The notes under the pieces: model-generated
What the model saw: the letters and a program-made list of their open reading frames with translations, nothing else
Told to the model about the DNA's origin: nothing
Database searches by the model: none
Part shown: positions 9,276 through 12,269 of the stretch, piece after piece
Numbering within the stretch: position 1 is the stretch's first letter
Layout of the letters: every line of letters begins with the position of its first letter
Position numbers and translations under genes: made by a program
NCBI RefSeq assembly: GCF_000330505.1
Contig: NW_004191688.1
Coordinates: 99,691-111,959 of the forward strand
Source: Entamoeba invadens IP1
Taxonomy: Eukaryota > Evosea > Mastigamoebida > Endamoebidae
Length of the DNA: 12,269 nucleotides
Direction: 5' to 3'

Positions 9276-9303
9276 ACAGTACCGACTTTTGAAAAACAGT
9301 TTA
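9276..9303 (-). repeat. Right terminal inverted repeat
   Basis: Reverse complement of the left repeat with a single mismatch. Immediately inside it lies a 7-bp palindrome, TTTAGAA-AG-TTCTAAA (9254-9269), which has no counterpart in the left arm and displaces the second block of arm similarity. Confidence 0.75.
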
Positions 9304-10767
9304 TATTATACTTCTCTTGTGAATTTTATCAGTCAAACAGACAGAATTATACAAGAGGACTACTTTCTAAAACAAACTGAATAATTTAATTAATTGCATC
9401 AAAATTAAACAATGAAAAAATAGTGTTTTTATAATAATTATTTATGTATAGCTTTCAATTTGTTGAATAATATTGATAATTTATTAACTCTTGCATTTGT
9501 AAGACATTTTTTAATTTATTGATTACTTAAAGACAATAAAATTGATTTTTTAAAAGATTATATATTATTGATTTTTTGTTTATCAAATTAAAAATAATTG
9601 AATTTGGATCATATGTGTGTCGATTAGGTATTTATTAACACACAAATTATATACTCACCCAAGCTTAAAAATAATATTATTAAGCCAATATACTGTAGGC
9701 ATTAAAATAACATCAATGTGGTCGTATAAATATTTTTCAAAAAATTATCATATTGTTTAAACAATATACTTACGAAATCGATATATAGTAAATTATAAAT
9801 ATACAAATTTACAACAAATAAATTATATTCTTTTTAATGTTTTGAATTGTCGAGCCACTTTTATTATCAAATTCATATATTTTATTATAAAATATTTATT
9901 AAACTGTTGTTTTGGTTTTGTTTAATAATGTTCAAATTATTAATTACTGTTTGATTATTTAAAACCCATAATTTATGTTTGTAATTGATATTCAATTCAA
10001 AAGACTTACAAAAATTGGTGTTAGTAATTGAATTCTTCTTAAGGTGGGGTTGGTTTAAAATGAATTTCTTTGTGTAAATAAAATATAATAATTTATAGTA
10101 TTTAATTTAAATAAGTTTCAATAAAAAATGTTTAAAATTCTAATTGTCAATAATTGATTTTAATACAAAAAATTAAATAAAATTAGTAAGTAATTAAAAA
10201 GTTATCATAATAATAATTCGATTGATAATTGGATATATAATACTATTTTTATTTTGAATTATCAAAAATAACGTTATTTATTTGGCTTACTCATGTAAAA
10301 TAAATCATTAATTTATGATTATATATATTATATTTATTGTTATTTTGTTATTTAAATATCTTAATATTCGTCGAAATCTTTTTTGATAATACTTTTATTG
10401 TTTTTTCAATAATTTGTTAATAGTTTAATCTGTTTGATGGTTTATGAATAACATTAATAAATTATTAATTAATGGTTGTTTATAAGTTTTATAATGGTTA
10501 TATTATTTGTAACATTATATTTTTAAATGTTTTACAATTTTAAATATATAATGTACTATACTTAACTATGTTTTTATTATATATTATAATACATATTATA
10601 ATAATTATATAGAAAAATAATACCAATCTATTGATAACAAGTTATTTATATTTTTTTAATCTATAGTGTACCTTATTTCAACTATATTTGATAGTTTGTT
10701 TTATATGGTTACAAAATTATATTTTAAACATAAATATTGTTTAATATATACATAGTTATATCACTAT
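9304..10767. other. AT-rich intergenic DNA without recognisable genes
   Basis: No coding stretch is convincing. Just outside the TIR element a short plus-strand reading (9310-9384) ends with TDRIIQEDYFLKQTE and a TAA. It looks protein-like but is only about 24 codons. Palindromes occur at 9662-9684 (imperfect) and 9750-9767 (perfect). A short G-rich patch (GGTGGGGTTGG) lies near 10041-10051. Confidence 0.65.
9750..9767. repeat. Perfect 18-bp palindrome
   Basis: ATATTGTTTAAACAATAT reads the same on both strands with no central spacer. It could be a dimeric protein-binding site or a chance result of AT-rich sequence. No gene lies nearby to give it context. Confidence 0.5.
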
Positions 10768-11112
10768 TTATTGTTTTGAATTGAATTTATACTTTTTAAG
10801 TGAATATATCAATATTACTAATATTATATTTAAGTTTCGATAGTTCACTTTATGACAAAATGAATTAATAATCAAAACAATGCAAATTATTGCTAACCCT
10901 ATCAAATTTATTTCCACATTTCCAAAAAACTTTGAAAAAAATAATGTCTTAATAAAATTTTAAAAAAAACATTTTTGAATAACACTCTGTTTTTGTCTAA
11001 CTATTTTTCGTACAATAAAATTATAGAAGTGTGTTAAATTGTTTGCAAATGATAAATCCCTTGTCGATTTTGGTAAAACTTCCATTCGAACCAAATGTAA
11101 AACACAATTCAA
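10768..11112 (-). pseudogene. Possible decayed membrane-protein coding stretch
   Basis: A minus-strand frame from 11112 to the TAA at 10768-10770 holds 115 codons with a single internal stop (10960-10962). The first part reads like soluble protein (RMEVLPKSTRDLSFANNL). The second part is strongly hydrophobic (INLIGLAIICIVLII and NIILVILIYSL), enough for one or two transmembrane helices, followed by a Lys-rich tail. There is no obvious start codon or signal. It overlaps the end of the neighbouring repeat-bearing relic in another frame (11021-11112), so a frameshift could join them. Hydrophobic readings are common when AT-rich DNA is translated, so confidence is low. Confidence 0.3.
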
Positions 11113-11334
11113 TTATTTTTTGTTATTTTGTTTGTTTTAAAAACCCTGGTTCACTTTCTTTTTTGCACACTTTTTAAAACAGCTTTGAGAATTTAAGACT
11201 CGAGTTATTTTTATTTCCATTTTTTACCCAATCAGACTAAAGACATTTTGGAATGGATTTTCGTTGTTTTTCGTTTAAAAAAAATACAAAATGCGAAATT
11301 ATTTCTTTTTTCTGGTCGCGGAGAGGCGTGACGG

Positions 11335-11391
11335 GTAAAATAAACAGATTGTTTTTAAAAAAAATAATTTGGAGAGGAGAAAAACGACTCG
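11335..11391 (+). repeat. Diverged repeat, copy 2
   Basis: Fifty-seven bases align without gaps to 11500-11556, 36 identical. The core GAGAGGAGAAA-NNN-GACTCG at 11372-11391 is exact at all fixed positions. A weaker relative (GAGAATTTAAGACTCGAG) lies at 11187-11204, and another GAGAGG at 11321-11326. Confidence 0.55.
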
Positions 11392-11438
11392 AGTTTTTTT
11401 TAGTAAAATAAAAATAGTAACCGTTTCTTCGATATTCA

Positions 11439-11513
11439 AACGTGTTTTACAAAATCATATTAATGACTTGATACACACTTCACGTGGTGTATATTTTTTG
11501 TAAAATGAACGTT
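11439..11513. repeat. Nested imperfect palindrome
   Basis: The outer arms are AACGT...TTTTACAAAA (11439-11454) and TTTTGTAAAA...AACGTT (11496-11513). An inner hairpin joins ATACAC (11471-11476) to GTGTAT (11487-11492) around CACGTG (11481-11486). It lies between repeat copies 2 and 3. Confidence 0.45.
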
Positions 11514-11556
11514 ATAAAAACAAAATGATTATAGTAGAGAGGAGAAATTTGACTCG
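11500..11556 (+). repeat. Diverged repeat, copy 3
   Basis: Aligns with 11335-11391 at a distance of exactly 165 bases. It begins GTAAAAT and ends with the shared GACTCG. Sequence between the copies is not obviously related, so either the unit is short or the rest has diverged beyond recognition. Confidence 0.55.
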
Positions 11557-11701
11557 GTGTTAAAATAACTTTTGTTCATTTAAAGTAAATTATGTAATAT
11601 ATAGATAGATATTTTATTGTGTATGTCATGTTTCTATTATTGAAATTGATTTTAAACATCATGTTATGTTGATAGACTATGTTTGAAAAAGCTGATCCAA
11701 A

Positions 11702-12198
11702 TTATTACAAAAATTGAATCTATATGTTTAAAAATAAACTAATAACAATAGTTATATTATAATATAAACATCATTTAATAATTATAATAAAATTCGACAT
11801 TTGAAGCACAAAAAGATGCCAAAAACACTTTTATACATGAATCAAGCTATTGTATTCTTGAATGTTTCGATTATGAGTATATTCAATGTTAAGTTCTAAA
11901 GCGTTATTTAACACAACAAGTATTGTACAACATTTTTACAATAACCAAATTATTAAAACAAATAATAAGAAAATTTATCATTTATTTAAAATTTGTCTTC
12001 ATTTTAAATTAAAATAATTATTTAATAAAAAAATTATAAAATCAGATAATATAATAAAGTAATTAATTTTTGTAAATATATTTGTGCCATAAACAGTGTT
12101 GATATCAACAGAATAAATATCTATAAAATAAACAACAATTCAGATGAGTACAAAACCCAATTTTCAACAATATGTAACAAAGAAAAATAAATAATTGA
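11702..12198. other. AT-rich intergenic DNA, no recognisable gene
   Basis: No open stretch of note. The part next to 12198 would be the 3' flank of the minus-strand gene at the window edge, and contains overlapping TATTT signals on that strand. Confidence 0.6.
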
Positions 12199-12269
12199 TT
12201 ACATTCCTTCGATTCCCTGCAACAACTCTTTTTTGTGAAAAATTGAAACTGTTACCTGGGTATCTAGAA
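12199..12269 (-). CDS. Possible 3' end of a gene running off the window, product unknown
   Basis: Read from the window edge, the minus strand gives 22 codons with coding-like composition and no stop. They include DTQVTVSIFHKKELLQGIEG, then M and a TAA at 12199-12201. About ten bases past the stop the minus strand reads TTATTTATTTTTC, two overlapping TATTT signals followed by a T-rich run, as expected for an Entamoeba 3' end. The stretch is too short to name a family. The opposite strand and the other minus frames are less protein-like. Confidence 0.4.
   Translation of the reverse strand, partial: LDTQVTVSIFHKKELLQGIEGM

Larger units (their letters stand above)
8289..9303. mobile_element. About 1.0-kb terminal-inverted-repeat element, decayed (Tc1/mariner-like or MITE-like)
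   Basis: The ends are inverted repeats of 28 bases matching at 27 positions: left 8289-8316 and right 9276-9303. The outermost bases are TA on both sides, so the element proper may be 8291-9301 (1011 bp) flanked by a TA target duplication, the rule for Tc1/mariner elements. Further inside, GTCCCG followed by a T-rich run (8320-8344) matches the reverse complement of 9234-9252, so the arms are longer but interrupted. The interior is GC-richer than the surroundings (21 G/C of 60 at 9001-9060). No intact transposase or DDE/D motif is readable. Minus-strand codons from about 9190 to 8706 and a plus-strand frame over the same DNA both look partly protein-like, each with many stops. The two repeats could instead be independent copies facing each other. 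Confidence 0.55.
11021..11701 (-). pseudogene. Decayed coding relic with in-frame diverged repeats, family not recognised
   Basis: One minus-strand frame runs 226 codons from 11701 to the TAA at 11021-11023. It has six internal stops (11123, 11174, 11237, 11447, 11480 and 11576, plus-strand positions), where close to twenty would be expected by chance. The longest open part, 11240-11446, is 69 codons and includes RDQKKEIISHFVFFLNEKQR. Farther on it reads SDWVKNGNKNNSSLKFSKLF and FTFGSNGSFTKIDKGFIICK. A DNA repeat recurs at spacings of 165 and 189 bases, both multiples of three, and falls in the same codon phase each time: SQISPLYYNHF, SRFSPLQIIFF and SLKFSKLF. This favours an ancestral repeat protein over random sequence. 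Candidate initiators are in-frame ATGs near 11650-11660. G/C is locally raised (23 of 60 at 11281-11340). Confidence 0.4.

Noticed and set aside
11083..11093. tRNA B-box-like GGTTCGAATGG on the minus strand
   Set aside because: There is no matching A box, anticodon arm or acceptor stem around it.

Overview
The window looks like Entamoeba nuclear DNA, and Entamoeba invadens fits best. This is an inference from three things. The one intact gene has the architecture of the Entamoeba transmembrane kinase (TMK) family: signal peptide, CXXC-rich ectodomain, one membrane pass and a TKL-type kinase. That gene is intronless, with a compact promoter containing a GTATATTTAAAAAG box close to the ATG. The coding DNA is clearly more GC-rich (27-47% in sampled 60-base blocks) than the surrounding DNA (down to 5 G/C in 60 bases at 7141-7200).

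Layout: 1-769 is the 5' flank of the kinase gene. It carries a possible decayed or spliced minus-strand coding stretch (about 163-593) and a short perfect hairpin. Bases 770-4804 hold the TMK gene (1344 aa), whose kinase motifs all look intact. A decayed plus-strand coding relic follows at about 4929-5809, with in-frame stops and one apparent frame change; I do not recognise its family. From 5810 to 8288 the DNA is very AT-rich and I see no gene. Bases 8289-9303 are bounded by 28-base inverted repeats (27/28 identical) ending in TA, about 1.0 kb apart, which looks like an old Tc1/mariner-like or other TIR element with no readable transposase. From 9304 to 10767 the DNA is again AT-rich and empty. 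Bases 10768-11701 are a second compositional island with two candidate minus-strand coding relics. One contains a diverged repeat whose copies are spaced by whole codons (165 and 189 bases). Bases 11702-12198 hold nothing I can identify, and the last about 70 bases may be the 3' end of a minus-strand gene that continues outside the window.

Function: only the TMK gene can be given a role, as a surface receptor kinase that senses something outside the amoeba and phosphorylates cytoplasmic targets. The rest reads as a graveyard of decayed genes and one repeat-bounded element in AT-rich DNA. No CRISPR array, rRNA or tRNA was seen. The most unusual items are the inverted-repeat element, the in-frame repeat relic around 11.0-11.7 kb, and the Ig/MSP-like domain between membrane and kinase in the TMK. 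The relics rest on hand-counted stop frequencies and amino-acid texture, so they are leads rather than firm genes.
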